Of a stretch of DNA of 56,784 nt, positions 16,777 through 29,183 are shown in pieces; positions within the stretch are counted from its first letter, which is position 1; each line of letters starts with the position of its first letter. Made by a program: the position numbers and the translations under genes. The DNA comes from Knoellia flava TL1 (GTDB taxonomy: Bacteria > Actinomycetota > Actinomycetes > Actinomycetales > Dermatophilaceae), in the NCBI RefSeq assembly GCF_000768675.1, contig NZ_AVPI01000027.1, positions 1 to 56,784 on the forward strand, given 5' to 3'. Below the pieces are notes generated by a model. The model saw nothing but the letters and a program-made list of their open reading frames with translations. It searched no databases and was not told where the DNA came from.

Positions 16777-17469
16777 ATGAGCCGTGCCTCCCTCGACAAG
16801 CAGCCGCGCGACGTCGCCGCGATGTTCGACGACGTCGCCGAGCGCTACGACGTCACCAACGACGTCCTGTCCCTCGGTCAGGACCGCCTCTGGCGTCGCG
16901 CCGTCGTCAAGGCCGTCGACGCCAAGGGGGGCGAGCGGGTGCTCGACATCGCCGCGGGCACAGGCACGTCGAGCGAGCCCTTCGCCGACCACGGGGTGCA
17001 CGTCGTCCCCGCCGACTTCTCCCTCGGCATGCTGCGCGTGGGCAAGAAGCGCCGGGACGACCTCGGCTTCACCGCCGCCGACGCGATGCGGCTGCCCTTC
17101 GCCGACGCCTCCTTCGACGCGGTGACGATGTCGTTCGGGCTGCGCAACGTCGCCGACGTCGATGCCGCGCTGCGCGAGTTCGCCCGGGTCACCAAGCCCG
17201 GTGGGCGCCTCGTCGTGTGCGAGTTCAGCCAGCCGGTCAACGGCCCCTTCCGCAAGGTCTACAGCGAGTACCTCATGGAGGCGCTGCCCCGCGTCGCCCG
17301 CAAGGTGAGCTCGAACCCCGAGTCCTACGTCTACCTCGCCGAGTCGATCCAGGCGTGGCCCGACCAGCGCGCGCTCGCGACCCGCGTCGCCGCCGCCGGC
17401 TGGGGCGAGGTCGAGTGGCGCAACCTCACCGGCGGCATCGTCGCCCTCCACCGCGCGACCAAGGCCTGA
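16777..17469 (+). CDS. menG: demethylmenaquinone methyltransferase
   Basis: A 230-residue SAM-dependent enzyme of the UbiE/MenG family that makes menaquinone from demethylmenaquinone, the final headgroup step. It begins with [20 protein letters not shown] and carries the SAM motif [10 protein letters not shown] (residues 55-64), then [17 protein letters not shown] and [14 protein letters not shown] lies eight bases before the ATG; GAGGAT at 16765-16770 could instead be a weak -10 for a leaderless start. It is divergent from menF and is followed after 104 bp by the flavoprotein gene that leads into the nuo operon. Confidence 0.94.
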   Translation: MSRASLDKQPRDVAAMFDDVAERYDVTNDVLSLGQDRLWRRAVVKAVDAKGGERVLDIAAGTGTSSEPFADHGVHVVPADFSLGMLRVGKKRRDDLGFTAADAMRLPFADASFDAVTMSFGLRNVADVDAALREFARVTKPGGRLVVCEFSQPVNGPFRKVYSEYLMEALPRVARKVSSNPESYVYLAESIQAWPDQRALATRVAAAGWGEVEWRNLTGGIVALHRATKA

Positions 17470-17488
17470 GGAGCTCAAAAAGCGGGAC

Positions 17489-17507
17489 TTAGGTTCGCCT
17501 TAGTGCA
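17489..17507 (+). promoter_or_regulatory. IdeR/DtxR-like iron-box candidate
   Basis: TTAGGTTCGCCTTAGTGCA agrees with 14 of 19 positions of the degenerate IdeR/DtxR box (TWAGGTWAGSCTWACCTWA); the left half is perfect and the right half poor. It lies just upstream of a possible -10, TAGAGT at 17527-17532, before the flavoprotein-nuo operon. A partly similar box lies before korA. Confidence 0.3.
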
Positions 17508-17544
17508 GGGCGCGAAACCGGCTGCATAGAGTAGGGCGTTGTTC

Positions 17545-17558
17545 GTGAAGACTTTCAC
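17545..17558. promoter_or_regulatory. small dyad in the flavoprotein gene leader
   Basis: GTGAA and TTCAC flank four bases, 16 bases before the TTG start. It could be a protein site or short RNA hairpin; it is too short to call further. Confidence 0.2.
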
Positions 17559-17573
17559 AAGCAAGGTGTCCCG

Positions 17574-18851
17574 TTGACGTTTCTCCCTGACGCTGCAGGC
17601 GTCGTCGTCATCGGAGCCGGCGCCGCCGGTTCCGCTGCTGCGGCACACCTGTCGGCGGCGGGGGTCGACGTCCTGCTCCTCGAGCGCAGCGCCGAGAGCG
17701 ACCCGCGTCCGGGCGCCGCGGCACTCACACCGGCCGCCGTCCGCGAGCTCGCGGTCCTCGGCCTCCCCGAGTCCGACACCTCCGGCTGGCACCGCACGAC
17801 CGGCGTCCGCTTCGTCGCGGGCACGACTGGCGGCATGCGCCTCGCCCTCGCGTGGCCCGACGCGCAGGGTCGTGCGACCCACGGCCTCACCGTCGCCCGC
17901 TCGGTCCTCGACGACACCCTCGCCTCGTATGCCGTCCGCTCCGGTGCGCGCCTGCACCGCGCCACCGAGGTCACCGGGCTCACCCGCGACGCCGCTGGTC
18001 GCGTCACCGGTGTCACGACGGAGGACGGCGCGACCGTCACCGCCGACGTCGTCGTCGACGCGTCCGGCGTGCAGACCGTGTCGCATCCGGGCAAGAAGTC
18101 GGGGGGGCCGGTCGCGGTCTCCGCCGACTTCGAGAGCCCGCGCCACGGCGACGACCACGTCGAGACCTGGCTTCGCCTCACCGCCGGCGACGGCGCCGGC
18201 CTGCCCGGCCACGGCTGGATCGTCGGCCGCGGCGACGGCCGCGTCACCGTCGGCGTCGGCGCCCTCGCCGACGACACGACCGCCACGACCGACGCCTGCG
18301 CTGGGGTCCTGCGCCGCTGGCTCACCGCGCTCCCCGCGAACTGGGAGCTCACCGAGACCACGATGACCGGCCCCGTCGCCGGGTCCCGCCTCGCCACCAC
18401 CGGTCCCAGCGGGCGAAGCGAGCGCCGCTACAACGACGGCCTCCTCGCCGTCGGCGACTGCGCTTCCGTCGCCCACCCCGTCACGGGGCAGGGCGTCGCC
18501 GCCGCGCTCACCTCCGCCCGCCTCGCCGCTGTCGTCGTCGCGCGAGCCCTCGCGCACCCGGCCGGAGCCGCGCGCGATGCCGAGCTCACGGCATACGACG
18601 ACGTCCTCGACGGTGCCCTCGGACGGCACCGGACGCTGGGACGCGCGGCCGCGCAGATCCTCGACCGTCCGCTCGTCACCCGGCTCGCGACGACCTACGC
18701 CCTCCCGAGGCAGCCGCTCATGAAGCTCGCCCTCGGCGCCCTGACCACCCCCACCCCGGCTGCAGTTGAGACCTGCGTCACGCCCTCTACGATGGGGCGC
18801 GTGACCCGAGCCGCAGACCCTGGCACCGAAAGGGGAGTTGACCAGCGATGA
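17574..18851 (+). CDS. geranylgeranyl reductase-like flavoprotein, diverged paralog of MenJ
   Basis: A 425-residue FAD protein with the N-terminal motif VVVIGAGAAGSAAAAHL and the C-terminal GDCASVAHPVTGQGVAAAL. Compared with MenJ at 13244 it lacks the CGDGLTPRA cysteine motif (here PGAAALTPAAVREL) and the NPLNGEGI motif, so the substrate may differ. It starts at TTG 17574 with AAGGTG six bases upstream; no ATG or GTG fits before the FAD motif. Its last codons overlap the nuoA ATG (ATGA), and the nuoA promoter lies inside its 3' end. It may reduce another isoprene unit or another quinone or prenyl lipid; this is inference from position. Confidence 0.8.
   Translation: MTFLPDAAGVVVIGAGAAGSAAAAHLSAAGVDVLLLERSAESDPRPGAAALTPAAVRELAVLGLPESDTSGWHRTTGVRFVAGTTGGMRLALAWPDAQGRATHGLTVARSVLDDTLASYAVRSGARLHRATEVTGLTRDAAGRVTGVTTEDGATVTADVVVDASGVQTVSHPGKKSGGPVAVSADFESPRHGDDHVETWLRLTAGDGAGLPGHGWIVGRGDGRVTVGVGALADDTTATTDACAGVLRRWLTALPANWELTETTMTGPVAGSRLATTGPSGRSERRYNDGLLAVGDCASVAHPVTGQGVAAALTSARLAAVVVARALAHPAGAARDAELTAYDDVLDGALGRHRTLGRAAAQILDRPLVTRLATTYALPRQPLMKLALGALTTPTPAAVETCVTPSTMGRVTRAADPGTERGVDQR
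18766..18793 (+). promoter_or_regulatory. candidate nuo operon promoter inside the flavoprotein gene
   Basis: TTGAGA (18766-18771) and TACGAT (18788-18793) are 16 bases apart and fit a housekeeping sigma-factor promoter. The start site would be near 18800, about 48 bases before the nuoA ATG. This would let nuo be expressed apart from menG and the flavoprotein. Confidence 0.5.
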
Positions 18852-19210
18852 GCAACCCCTACGTCCCGATCCTCTTCCTCCTGGCGCTCGGCTTCGGGTT
18901 CGCCGCGCTCTCGGTGGGGACCAGCCTCGTCGTCGGGCCCAAGCGCTACAACCGCGCGAAGTCCGAGCCCTACGAGTGCGGCATCCAGCCGTCGCCGCGC
19001 GCCGAGGGCGGCGGTCGCGTGCCGATCAAGTACTTCCTCACGGCGATGCTCTTCATCATCTTCGACATCGAGTCGGTGTTCCTCTACCCGTTTGCCGTCG
19101 CCTTCGACCAGCTCGGCCTCTTCGCCCTTGTCGAGATGGTCCTCTTCATTCTCACCGTCTTCGTCGCCTACGCCTACGTGTGGAAGCGCGGCGGACTGGA
19201 GTGGGACTGA
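18848..19210 (+). CDS. nuoA: NADH-quinone oxidoreductase subunit A
   Basis: A 120-residue membrane subunit with three transmembrane helices (about 5-28, 62-84 and 90-112). It has the conserved cytoplasmic loop YECGIQP and FIIFDIESVFLYPFAVAF of NuoA/ND3, which sits near the quinone site. AAAGGGGAG lies upstream of the ATG. It is the first gene of the complete nuoA-N operon; a second NuoA is encoded at 47986. Confidence 0.96.
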   Translation: MSNPYVPILFLLALGFGFAALSVGTSLVVGPKRYNRAKSEPYECGIQPSPRAEGGGRVPIKYFLTAMLFIIFDIESVFLYPFAVAFDQLGLFALVEMVLFILTVFVAYAYVWKRGGLEWD

Positions 19211-19211
19211 C

Positions 19212-19289
19212 ATGACCCGTATGCCGTGTGCTCCGGTCGCGCTCCCGCGCGCCACCGCTCTGCCTGACCCGATCGGAAGGAGTCTCTGA
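19212..19289 (+). CDS. possible 25-residue coupling peptide between nuoA and nuoB
   Basis: An ATG one base after the nuoA stop opens 25 codons ([20 protein letters not shown] and five more residues) whose TGA overlaps the nuoB ATG as TGATG. It fills the only large gap in the operon exactly, and the nuoB Shine-Dalgarno GGAAGGAG lies inside it. It holds one octamer copy, at 19219. It may only serve translational coupling, or it may be chance; no known peptide is recognised. Confidence 0.4.
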   Translation: MTRMPCAPVALPRATALPDPIGRSL

Positions 19290-19885
19290 TGGGACTCGAG
19301 GAGAAGCTGCCCGCCGGCTTCGTGCTGACGACGCTCGAGAACGTTGTCGGCTACATGCGCAAGGCCTCGATCTGGCCGGCGACGTTCGGTCTCGCCTGCT
19401 GCGCCATCGAGATGATGGCCGTCGGCACGCCGGACTACGACATCGCCCGCTTCGGCATGGAGCGCTTCTCGGCGACGCCACGCCAGGCCGACCTCATGAT
19501 CGTGGCCGGACGCGTGTCCAACAAGATGGCGCCGGTCGTCCGCCAGGTCTACGACCAGATGCCCAACCCCAAGTGGGTCATCTCGATGGGTGTCTGCGCC
19601 AGCTCGGGCGGCATGTTCAACAACTACGCGATCGTCCAGGGCGTCGACCACATCATCCCGGTCGACATCTACCTGCCCGGCTGCCCGCCGCGGCCCGAGA
19701 TGCTGCTCAACGCGATCATCGAGCTGCACGACCAGATCCAGAACTCCAAGCTCGGCGTCAACCGCATCGCCGCAGCCCGCGCCGCCGAGGAGGCCGCCCT
19801 GCGCGCCGTCCCGACCTCGCTCATGCCGCCCACCCACGACCACGCCGCCCTCACCGCGACGCCCGGGAGGAACCTCCTCGCATGA
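19289..19885 (+). CDS. nuoB: NADH-quinone oxidoreductase subunit B
   Basis: A 198-residue peripheral-arm subunit that carries the N2 [4Fe-4S] cluster, the last electron donor to menaquinone. Ligands are the tandem pair in FGLACCAIE (Cys37, Cys38), GVCASSGG (Cys103) and PGCPPRPE (Cys132). GGAAGGAG lies before the ATG. A C-terminal tail of about 40 residues goes beyond the core. Its stop overlaps the nuoC ATG (ATGA). Confidence 0.97.
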   Translation: MGLEEKLPAGFVLTTLENVVGYMRKASIWPATFGLACCAIEMMAVGTPDYDIARFGMERFSATPRQADLMIVAGRVSNKMAPVVRQVYDQMPNPKWVISMGVCASSGGMFNNYAIVQGVDHIIPVDIYLPGCPPRPEMLLNAIIELHDQIQNSKLGVNRIAAARAAEEAALRAVPTSLMPPTHDHAALTATPGRNLLA

Positions 19886-20672
19886 GCGACGACACCAAGC
19901 CCCCCGCCGACGACCCGAAGGCGACCGCGCCCGAGGCGGTCGTCGGCTCCGAGGACCTGCACGCGACCGACCTCGACCTCACCGAGGCCAACGCGGCCGG
20001 CGACACGGCGCCCGTCCGGATCGGCGAGCGTCGCGGCATGTTCGGCCCGACCCGTGGCAGCGACACGACCGGCTACGGCGGCCTGCGCACGCCGATCCTC
20101 TTCCCCGGCGCCTCGGAGAAGCCCTACGGCTCCTACTTCGACGAGCTCACCACGACGCTCGAGCAGGCGCTCGGCACGACCGGTGACACCGCATACGGGT
20201 CCGCGGTCGAGCGGGTCGTCGTCGACCGCGGCGAGCTGACGCTGCACATCCGTCGCGAGGCACTGCCCGCCGTCGCCCGCGCGCTGCGCGACGACCCGGC
20301 CCTGCGCTTCGAGATCTGCACCGGCGTCTCCGGCGTCCACTTCCCCGGTGAGGCCGGTCGCGAGCTGCACGCGGTCTACCACCTGCTCTCGATCACCCAC
20401 AACCGGCGCCTGCGCCTCGAGGTGAGCGCGCCCGACGACGACGCGAGGATCCCCTCGGTCGTCGAGACGTGGCCCGCCGCCGACTGGCACGAGCGCGAGA
20501 CGTGGGACATGTTCGGCATCGTCTTCGAGGGCCACCCGTCCCTCACCCGGATCCTCATGCCGGACGACTGGCCGGGCCACCCCCAGCGCAAGGACTATCC
20601 CCTGGGTGGCATCCCGGTGGAGTACAAGGGCGGCACCGTCCCGCCGCCCGACGAGCGGAGGTCGTACAACTG

Positions 20673-20673
<1 letters not shown>
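19882..20673 (+). CDS. nuoC: NADH-quinone oxidoreductase subunit C
   Basis: A 263-residue peripheral subunit (30 kDa family) with [20 protein letters not shown], the signature [18 protein letters not shown], and [20 protein letters not shown]. The first 75 or so residues are an acidic, low-complexity extension absent from short forms such as NuoC2 at 52036. NuoC is a separate chain here, not fused to NuoD. It overlaps nuoB by four bases and nuoD by one (TGATG). Confidence 0.96.
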
Positions 20674-22090
<1,417 letters not shown>

Positions 22091-22091
<1 letters not shown>

Positions 22092-23323
22092 TGGAGCACT
22101 ACGGATTGCAGACTGCCGCCGGTCACCTCACGGTGCCCGCGGAGTCCAAGGAGCCGTATGCCGCGGAGCAGCTCGCGCAGCTGCACGCGGACGCCGAGCA
22201 GGTCGTCTCCCGCTATCCCCAGAAGCGCTCGGCGCTGCTGCCGCTGCTGCACCTCGTGCAGTCGGTCGACGGCTACGTCACCGGTCGCGGCATCGACTTC
22301 TGCGCCGAGGTGCTCGACCTCACCCGCGCCGAGGTGTCGGGCGTGGCGACCTTCTACACGCAGTACAAGCGCCACCCCAACGGTGACTACACCGTCGGCG
22401 TCTGCACCAACACGCTCTGCGCGGTCATGGGCGGCGACGAGATCTGGGAGTCGGTCTCGGACCACCTCGGCATCGGTCACGACGAGACGACCGAGGACGG
22501 CAAGATCACCCTCGAGCGCATCGAGTGCAACGCGGCGTGCGACTACGCCCCGGTCGTCATGGCCAACTGGGAGTTCTTCGACAACCAGACGCCGGAGTCG
22601 ACGAACCAGCTCGTCGACGACCTGCGCGCCGGCACGCCGGTGAAGCCGACCCGCGGTCCCGACAGCCTCTGCACCTTCAAGCAGATGTCGCGCGTCCTCG
22701 CCGGGTTCAGCGACGGTCTCGCCGACCAGGGCGTCGGCGCCGGTCCCGCGTCGCTGCGCGGCCTCGAGGTCGCCCACGAGAACGGCTGGGAGGCGCCGAG
22801 CGCCAACGGGTCCTCGAAGGACGGCGACACCGACACGTCGGCCAGCGCCGAGGGCGAGACGGTCGAGGGCAAGGCGGCCGGACGGCATACCTCGGTCAAC
22901 GCCCCGACCAACGAGCCGGACGAGAAGCCCGGCGGCGCTCCGGCCAAGAAGAGCGCGGCCGAGCCCGACGACAAGCCCGTCGAGGACTCCGCCAAGGACG
23001 ACGCCGACGGCGAGGCCGAGGCCGGCGAGGCCAAGGGCAAGAAGAAGACGAAGAAGGACGCCCCCGCGCAGCCCTCGACCGTCCAGGCCGAGGCCGAGCC
23101 CGCGACTCTCTTCGATGACGGCGCCACGACCGCCGAGGCCGAGCCGCGCGGCGACGCACCGCTCACCGGCACCCCGGCAGCGGCCTCGTCGCAGGGTGCC
23201 ACCCCGCAGACCGGTGGCGTGCGTCCCGGGGGCGCCGAGACCTCGTCGTACGGCGAGGGCACCGCGAAGGACGACGGCACCGGTTCCGAAGGACCGGAGA
23301 TCAAGGGCGAGGGAGACCGATGA
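22091..23323 (+). CDS. nuoE: NADH-quinone oxidoreductase subunit E with long disordered tail
   Basis: A 410-residue NADH-module subunit. Residues 1 to about 210 are the thioredoxin-like [2Fe-2S] core with ligands Cys105 and Cys110 (VCTNTLC) and Cys146 and Cys150 (ECNAAC). Residues about 215-410 form a low-complexity tail rich in Glu, Asp, Lys, Ala, Gly and Pro, including a basic KGKKKTKKD patch. Usual NuoE is 160-250 residues, so the tail is the odd part. It overlaps nuoF by four bases. Octamer copies occur at 22156 (core) and 22883 (tail). Confidence 0.95.
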
Positions 23324-24633
23324 GCACCACGCTGACCCCGATCCTCACGAAGTTCTGGGACGACCCCCAGAGCTGGACGCTCGAGACCTACGAGAAGAAC
23401 GAGGGCTACCAGGCGCTCAAGAAGGCGCTCGGCATGGCGCCGGCCGACCTCGTCCAGCTGACCAAGGACTCCGGTCTGCGTGGTCGTGGGGGCGCCGGCT
23501 TCCCGACCGGCATGAAGTGGGGCTTCCTGCCCCCGCCGGACGGCGGCCCCCGCTACCTCGTCGTCAACGCCGACGAGTCCGAGCCGGGCACCTGCAAGGA
23601 CATCCCGCTGATGATGGCGGCCCCGCAGTTCCTCATCGAGGGCGTGGCGATCACGTCGTTCGCGATCGGCTGCAACCACGCCTTCATCTACCTGCGCGGC
23701 GAGGTCGTCCACGTCTACCGCCGCCTGCTGCGCGCGGTGGAGGAGGCCTACGCGGCCGGACACCTCGGCAAGAACATCCACGGCTCGGGCTTCGACCTCG
23801 ACGTCACCGTCCACGCGGGCGCCGGCGCCTACATCTGTGGTGAGGAGACCGCGCTCCTCGACAGCCTCGAGGGCCGTCGCGGACAGCCGCGCCTCAAGCC
23901 GCCGTTCCCGGCCGTCGCCGGTCTCTATGCCCGCCCGACCGTCGTCAACAACGTCGAGTCGATCGCGTCGATCCCGCCGATCCTGCTCCACGGCTCCGAG
24001 TGGTTCGGCGACATGGGCACCGAGAAGTCGCAGGGCTTCGGCATCTTCAGCCTCTCGGGCCACGTCAAGAACCCCGGTCAGTACGAGGCCCCGCTCGGCA
24101 TCACGCTGCGCGAGCTGCTCGACATGGCCGGTGGCATGCGCGACCCCGACAAGGCGCTGAAGTTCTGGACCCCCGGCGGGTCCTCGACGCCGCTGTTCAC
24201 GGCCGAGCACCTCGACATCCCGCTCGACTTCGAGTCGGTCGCCGCGGCGGGCTCGATGCTCGGCACGCGCGCCCTGCAGATCTTCGACGAGACGACCTGC
24301 GTCGTGCGCGCCGTCGACCGCTGGACCGAGTTCTACAAGCACGAGTCCTGCGGCAAGTGCACCCCGTGCCGTGAGGGCACGTGGTGGCTCAAGCAGATCC
24401 TCGGCCGCCTCGAGCACGGGCAGGGGAGCGAGGAGGACCTCGACAAGCTCCTCGACATCTGCGACAACATCCTCGGGCGGGCCTTCTGCGCGCTCGGCGA
24501 TGGTGCGACCAGCCCGATCACGAGCTCCATCCAGTACTTCCGCGACGAGTACCGCGCCCACCTCACCGAGGGCCGCTGCCCGTTCGACTCGCGTGAGTCC
24601 ACGCTCTTCCACAAGGACCGAGTGACCGCATGA
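23320..24633 (+). CDS. nuoF: NADH-quinone oxidoreductase subunit F
   Basis: A 437-residue NADH-oxidising subunit holding FMN and the N3 [4Fe-4S] cluster. It has [18 protein letters not shown] and [19 protein letters not shown] for NADH and FMN, and the cluster ligands in [12 protein letters not shown] plus a later cysteine in RAFCALGD. It is translationally coupled to nuoE and nuoG by ATGA overlaps. Its presence makes the first nuo set a true NADH dehydrogenase. Confidence 0.97.
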   Translation: MSTTLTPILTKFWDDPQSWTLETYEKNEGYQALKKALGMAPADLVQLTKDSGLRGRGGAGFPTGMKWGFLPPPDGGPRYLVVNADESEPGTCKDIPLMMAAPQFLIEGVAITSFAIGCNHAFIYLRGEVVHVYRRLLRAVEEAYAAGHLGKNIHGSGFDLDVTVHAGAGAYICGEETALLDSLEGRRGQPRLKPPFPAVAGLYARPTVVNNVESIASIPPILLHGSEWFGDMGTEKSQGFGIFSLSGHVKNPGQYEAPLGITLRELLDMAGGMRDPDKALKFWTPGGSSTPLFTAEHLDIPLDFESVAAAGSMLGTRALQIFDETTCVVRAVDRWTEFYKHESCGKCTPCREGTWWLKQILGRLEHGQGSEEDLDKLLDICDNILGRAFCALGDGATSPITSSIQYFRDEYRAHLTEGRCPFDSRESTLFHKDRVTA

Positions 24634-27128
24634 CGGCCGTAAGCGACAAGAAGGACGACGTGCAGACCAAGCCCGCTGTCGAGATGGTCGACCTCTCCAT
24701 CGATGGCATCGACGTCTCGGTGCCCAAGAACACCCTCGTCATCCGTGCGGCCGAGGAGGCCGGGATCGAGATCCCGCGCTTCTGCGACCACCCCCTCCTC
24801 GAGCCGGTCGGCGCCTGCCGCCAGTGCCTCGTCGAGGTCGCGACGCCGGGCCCCGACGGGACGCTGCGTCCGATGCCGAAGCCCCAGGCCTCGTGCACCA
24901 TGACGGTGTCGCCGGGCATGGAGGTCAAGACCCAGCACTCCTCGCCCGTGGCCGACAAGGCTCAGCAGGGCATCATGGAGATGCTCCTCATCAACCACCC
25001 GCTCGACTGCCCGGTCTGCGACAAGGGCGGCGAGTGCCCCCTGCAGAACCAGGCGATGAGCAATGGGCGTGCGGTGAGCCGCTTCGACGACGTCAAGCGG
25101 ACCTACCCCAAGCCGATCAACATCTCGAGCCAGGTCCTCCTCGACCGCGAGCGCTGCGTGCTCTGTGCGCGCTGCACCCGCTTCTCCGACCAGGTCGCCG
25201 GTGACCCGTTCATCGCCCTCGTCGAGCGTGGCGCCCTCCAGCAGGTCGGCATCTACGAGGAGAAGCCGTTCGAGTCCTACTTCTCCGGCAACACCGTCCA
25301 GATCTGCCCGGTGGGCGCGCTCACCGGTGCCGCCTACCGCTTCCGCGCCCGCCCGTTCGACCTCGTGTCGACGCCGAGCGTGTGCGAGCACTGCGCGAGC
25401 GGCTGCTCGATGCGGACCGACCACCGCCGTGGCACCGTCCTGCGCCGCATGGCCGCGAACGACCCGGCGGTCAACGAGGAGTGGAACTGCGACAAGGGCC
25501 GCTGGGCCTTCCAGTACGCCACGACCCCGGCCCGCCTCGAGCTTCCGCTCGTGCGTGAGGACGGCGAGCTCCGCGTCGCCTCGTGGCGCGAGGCCCTCGA
25601 GGTCGCCGCCGCCGGGCTCAAGGCGGCCTCGGCCGCCGGTGTGCTCGTCGGCGGTCGCGTCAGCTCCGAGGACGCCTACGCCTACGGCAAGTTCGCCCGC
25701 ACGATCCTCGGCACCAACGACGTCGACTTCCGCGCCCGCCCGCACTCGGCCGAGGAGGCGGACTTCCTCGCGTCGTCCGTCGTCGCCACCGGCCCCGACG
25801 GCGGTGCGGTGACCTACGCCGACCTCGAGTCGGCCAGGACCGTCGTCCTCGCGGGCTTCGAGCCCGAGGACGAGAGCCCCATCGTCTTCCTGCGCCTGCG
25901 CAAGGCCTCGCGCAAGTCCAAGACCGCCGTGTATGCCGTGTCGCCCGTGGCGACCCGCGGCCTCGCCAAGGTCTCCGGTCGCCTCATCCCGACCGCGCCC
26001 GGCACGGAGCCCGAGGTCCTCGACGCCCTCGGCAAGGGCTCGGCCAGCGGTGCGCCCGGCGAGGGCCCCGACACCGTGCGTGACGCCGCCGAGGCGCTGC
26101 GCGGTGAGGGCGCGATCATCCTCGTCGGCGAGCGCCTCGCCACCGTGCCCGGTGCACTGAGCGCGGCGGCCCGTCTCGCCGAGACCACCGGCGCCCGGCT
26201 CGCGTGGGTCCCGCGTCGTGCGGGCGAGCGCGGTGCCCTCGAGGCCGGAGCCTTCCCGACGCTGCTGCCCGGTGGCCGTGCGGTCGGTGACGCCACCGCC
26301 CGCGCCGAGGTCGCCTCCGCCTGGGACGTCGTCGGCCTGCCCGACGAGCCCGGCCGCGACGCCGGCGCGATCCTCGAGGCAGCCGCCACCGGACGCCTCG
26401 GTGCGCTCGTCGTCGGTGGCGTCGACCCGCTCGACTTCGGTCGCGCCGACGCCGTCCAGGCCCTCGAGAACACCTTCGTCGTCTCGCTCGAGATCCGCGA
26501 GTCCGCGGTCACCGCGCTCGCCGACGTCGTCCTGCCCGTCGCGGCGCACGCCGAGAAGGCCGGCAGCTTCGTGGACTGGGAGGGCCGGGTCCGCCCGTTC
26601 CAGCAGGCCATCGAGACCGGTTTCGTCAGCGACCACCGCGCGCTCGACATGCTCGCCGACGAGATGGGCGAGTTCCTCGGCTGCCGCACGGTCGCCGAGG
26701 TCCGCTCAGAGATGCAGCGCATCGGCCCCGCGTCGGGCCCCCGTGCCGCCGCGCCGACCGTCGAGGCCGGCGAGGTCCCGAGCGCCGAGGACGGTCACCT
26801 CGTCCTCGCGACGTGGCGCCACCTCCTCGACAAGGGTCTGCTCCAGGACGGCGAGCCGTTCCTCGCAGGCACCGCGCCCAAGGCGGCCGCGAAGGTGTCG
26901 GCGGCGACCGCCGACTCCCTCGGGCTGACCGAGGGCGACGCCGTCACCGTCGCCGGTGGCGACTTCAGCGTCACGGTCCCCGTCGCGGTCACCGAGATGG
27001 CCGACCACGTCGTCTGGCTCCCGACCAACTCGGAGGGCTGCGACCTCCGGGGCACGCTCGCGGACGCCCCCGGCATCCGCGTCTCCGTCACCAAGGTGGA
27101 CACGATGGACAAGGGAGTCTCCGCATGA
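24630..27128 (+). CDS. nuoG: NADH-quinone oxidoreductase subunit G
   Basis: An 832-residue Fe-S wire subunit. The N-terminal ferredoxin-like domain shows [17 protein letters not shown]; then the [17 protein letters not shown] cluster with a His ligand, CVLCARC with ICPVGAL, and [15 protein letters not shown]. The rest is a degenerate molybdopterin-type domain rich in Ala, with an aspartate-decarboxylase-like barrel at the C terminus (about 740-825). Length is normal for actinobacteria. It overlaps nuoF and nuoH by four bases each. Confidence 0.96.
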   Translation: MTAVSDKKDDVQTKPAVEMVDLSIDGIDVSVPKNTLVIRAAEEAGIEIPRFCDHPLLEPVGACRQCLVEVATPGPDGTLRPMPKPQASCTMTVSPGMEVKTQHSSPVADKAQQGIMEMLLINHPLDCPVCDKGGECPLQNQAMSNGRAVSRFDDVKRTYPKPINISSQVLLDRERCVLCARCTRFSDQVAGDPFIALVERGALQQVGIYEEKPFESYFSGNTVQICPVGALTGAAYRFRARPFDLVSTPSVCEHCASGCSMRTDHRRGTVLRRMAANDPAVNEEWNCDKGRWAFQYATTPARLELPLVREDGELRVASWREALEVAAAGLKAASAAGVLVGGRVSSEDAYAYGKFARTILGTNDVDFRARPHSAEEADFLASSVVATGPDGGAVTYADLESARTVVLAGFEPEDESPIVFLRLRKASRKSKTAVYAVSPVATRGLAKVSGRLIPTAPGTEPEVLDALGKGSASGAPGEGPDTVRDAAEALRGEGAIILVGERLATVPGALSAAARLAETTGARLAWVPRRAGERGALEAGAFPTLLPGGRAVGDATARAEVASAWDVVGLPDEPGRDAGAILEAAATGRLGALVVGGVDPLDFGRADAVQALENTFVVSLEIRESAVTALADVVLPVAAHAEKAGSFVDWEGRVRPFQQAIETGFVSDHRALDMLADEMGEFLGCRTVAEVRSEMQRIGPASGPRAAAPTVEAGEVPSAEDGHLVLATWRHLLDKGLLQDGEPFLAGTAPKAAAKVSAATADSLGLTEGDAVTVAGGDFSVTVPVAVTEMADHVVWLPTNSEGCDLRGTLADAPGIRVSVTKVDTMDKGVSA

Positions 27129-28585
27129 GCACCCTTCTCAGCCTCCACGAGGCTGCCGGCACCTACAGCGAGAGCGCGCTGACCGGCATACAGGCTCTCG
27201 GGTCGCTGGCGACCGAGGGCAAGGACAACCCGCGGGCCGACTTCTCGGACACCCCGTGGTGGCTCTCGCTCGTCAAGGCGCTGATCATCTTCGTCTACCT
27301 GCTCGTCTCGACGCTGCTCGTCATCTGGTTCGAGCGTCGCGTCATCGGCCGGATGCAGCAGCGCCCGGGGCCCAACCGCAACGGTCCCTTCGGCCTGCTC
27401 CAGACCCTCGCCGACGGCATGAAGTCGATGCTCAAGGAGGACAACACCCCCGCCAAGGCGGACCGGTTCGTCTTCACCCTCGCGCCGCTCATCACGGCGA
27501 CGATGTGCTTCATCGGCTTCGCGATCATCCCGCTCGCCGGTGAGGTGAGCATGTTCGGGCACCGCACGCCGTTCCAGCTCGCCGACTCCTCGATCGCCGT
27601 GCTCTTCGTGCTCGCGATCGCCGGCATCGGCATCTACGGCGTCGTCCTCGCCGGCTGGTCCTCGGGCTCGCCCTACCCGCTCATGGGTGGTCTGCGCAGC
27701 TCGGCGCAGATGATCTCCTACGAGATCGCGATGGGCCTCTCGCTCGTCGCCGTCTTCCTCTACAGCGGCTCGATGTCGACCTCGCAGATCGTCGGCTCGC
27801 AGGCCAACGTCTGGTACATCATCCCGGCGTTCTTCAGCTTCTTCGTCTACGTCATCACGATGGTCGGCGAGACCAACCGACTGCCGTTCGACCTCGCCGA
27901 GGGCGAGGGCGAGCTCACCGGTGGCTTCCACACCGAGTACGGCTCGATGCGCTTCGCCATGTTCTTCCTCGGCGAGTACATCAACATGTTCACCGTCGCG
28001 GCCCTGGCCACGACGATGTTCCTCGGTGGCTGGCAGGCGCCTCCCGGCATCGCGGCCATCAACGACGGCATGTTCAACGAGGGCTGGTGGGGCCTGCTCT
28101 GGTTCACCGTCAAGCTCTGGATGTTCATGTTCGTCTTCGTGTGGCTGCGCGGCTCGCTGCCCCGCACCCGCTACGACCAGTTCATGCGGTTCGGCTGGAA
28201 GTTCCTCATCCCGGCCACGCTCGCCTGGGTCGTGCTCGTCGCCTTCTTCCGCGGCGCGCAGAACGGCTGGTTCGGCGACGCGGCCCTCGAGGTCGCGGGC
28301 CGCCGCTTCCCGGTCTCGTCGCTCGCGATCGTCGGTCTCGTCGCCGTGGGCGCGCTCGCCCTCGGCTGGTGGTGGGACAGCCGTGCCATCGCCCGCGACA
28401 ACGCCGCGAGCCAGGCGCCGCCCGAGGAGATCGACCCGTATGCCGGTGGGTTCGTCGTGCCGCCGCTCCCGGGCCAGCGCCTCAAGGAGACCGCACGCGT
28501 CGGTGCCCCCGCACTGCCCGAGGCCGACCCCCTGAAGACCGACCTCGACACCGCTTCATCGGACAAGGAGGCCACTCGTGGCTGA
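27125..28585 (+). CDS. nuoH: NADH-quinone oxidoreductase subunit H
   Basis: A 486-residue membrane subunit with eight core transmembrane helices joining the peripheral and membrane arms. It shows [41 protein letters not shown]-like [20 protein letters not shown] and [20 protein letters not shown]. An N-terminal extension of about 40 residues and a C-terminal extension of about 90 go beyond NuoH2 (318 residues). It ends inside nuoI with an 8-base overlap. Confidence 0.96.
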   Translation: MSTLLSLHEAAGTYSESALTGIQALGSLATEGKDNPRADFSDTPWWLSLVKALIIFVYLLVSTLLVIWFERRVIGRMQQRPGPNRNGPFGLLQTLADGMKSMLKEDNTPAKADRFVFTLAPLITATMCFIGFAIIPLAGEVSMFGHRTPFQLADSSIAVLFVLAIAGIGIYGVVLAGWSSGSPYPLMGGLRSSAQMISYEIAMGLSLVAVFLYSGSMSTSQIVGSQANVWYIIPAFFSFFVYVITMVGETNRLPFDLAEGEGELTGGFHTEYGSMRFAMFFLGEYINMFTVAALATTMFLGGWQAPPGIAAINDGMFNEGWWGLLWFTVKLWMFMFVFVWLRGSLPRTRYDQFMRFGWKFLIPATLAWVVLVAFFRGAQNGWFGDAALEVAGRRFPVSSLAIVGLVAVGALALGWWWDSRAIARDNAASQAPPEEIDPYAGGFVVPPLPGQRLKETARVGAPALPEADPLKTDLDTASSDKEATRG

Positions 28586-29183
28586 CAAGGACAAGGGCGG
28601 GTTCCTCTCGGACCTCTTCGCGCCCGTGGGTGGGTTCGGGGTGACCTTCGCGACGATGTTCCGCAAGGTCGCCACGACCGAGTACCCCGAGGTGAAGCGC
28701 CCGACCGCGCAGCGCTTCCACGGCCGCCACCAGCTCAACCGTCACCCCGACGGGCTGGAGAAGTGCGTCGGCTGTGAGCTGTGCGCGTGGGCCTGCCCGG
28801 CCGACGCGATCCTCGTCGAGGGTGCCAACAACGACGACGCCTCGGGTCAGCGGTTCTCGCCCGGCGAGCGCTACGGCCGCGTCTACCAGATCAACTACCT
28901 GCGCTGCATCTTCTGCGGCCTGTGCATCGAGGCCTGCCCGACGCGCGCGCTGACGATGACGAACGAGTACGAGATCGCCGACAACAACCGCGCCGACCTC
29001 ATCTTCACCAAGGAGCAGCTCCTCGCCCCGCTCCAGGGCGGCATGGTCCCCGCGCCGCACCCGATGGTGGACGGCATGGAGGAGCGCGACTACTACCTCG
29101 GCAAGGTCTCGGGCGCGACGTCCGAACAACGCGAGTGGGTCGAGCAGCACCACGCCAAGGCCCCCGAGGAGGCAACGTCATGA
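28578..29183 (+). CDS. nuoI: NADH-quinone oxidoreductase subunit I
   Basis: A 201-residue peripheral subunit with two [4Fe-4S] clusters (N6a, N6b): [16 protein letters not shown] and [16 protein letters not shown]. These pass electrons from NuoG to NuoB. The GTG at 28578 follows AAGGAGG inside the end of nuoH. It overlaps nuoJ by four bases. Confidence 0.96.
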   Translation: MADKDKGGFLSDLFAPVGGFGVTFATMFRKVATTEYPEVKRPTAQRFHGRHQLNRHPDGLEKCVGCELCAWACPADAILVEGANNDDASGQRFSPGERYGRVYQINYLRCIFCGLCIEACPTRALTMTNEYEIADNNRADLIFTKEQLLAPLQGGMVPAPHPMVDGMEERDYYLGKVSGATSEQREWVEQHHAKAPEEATS

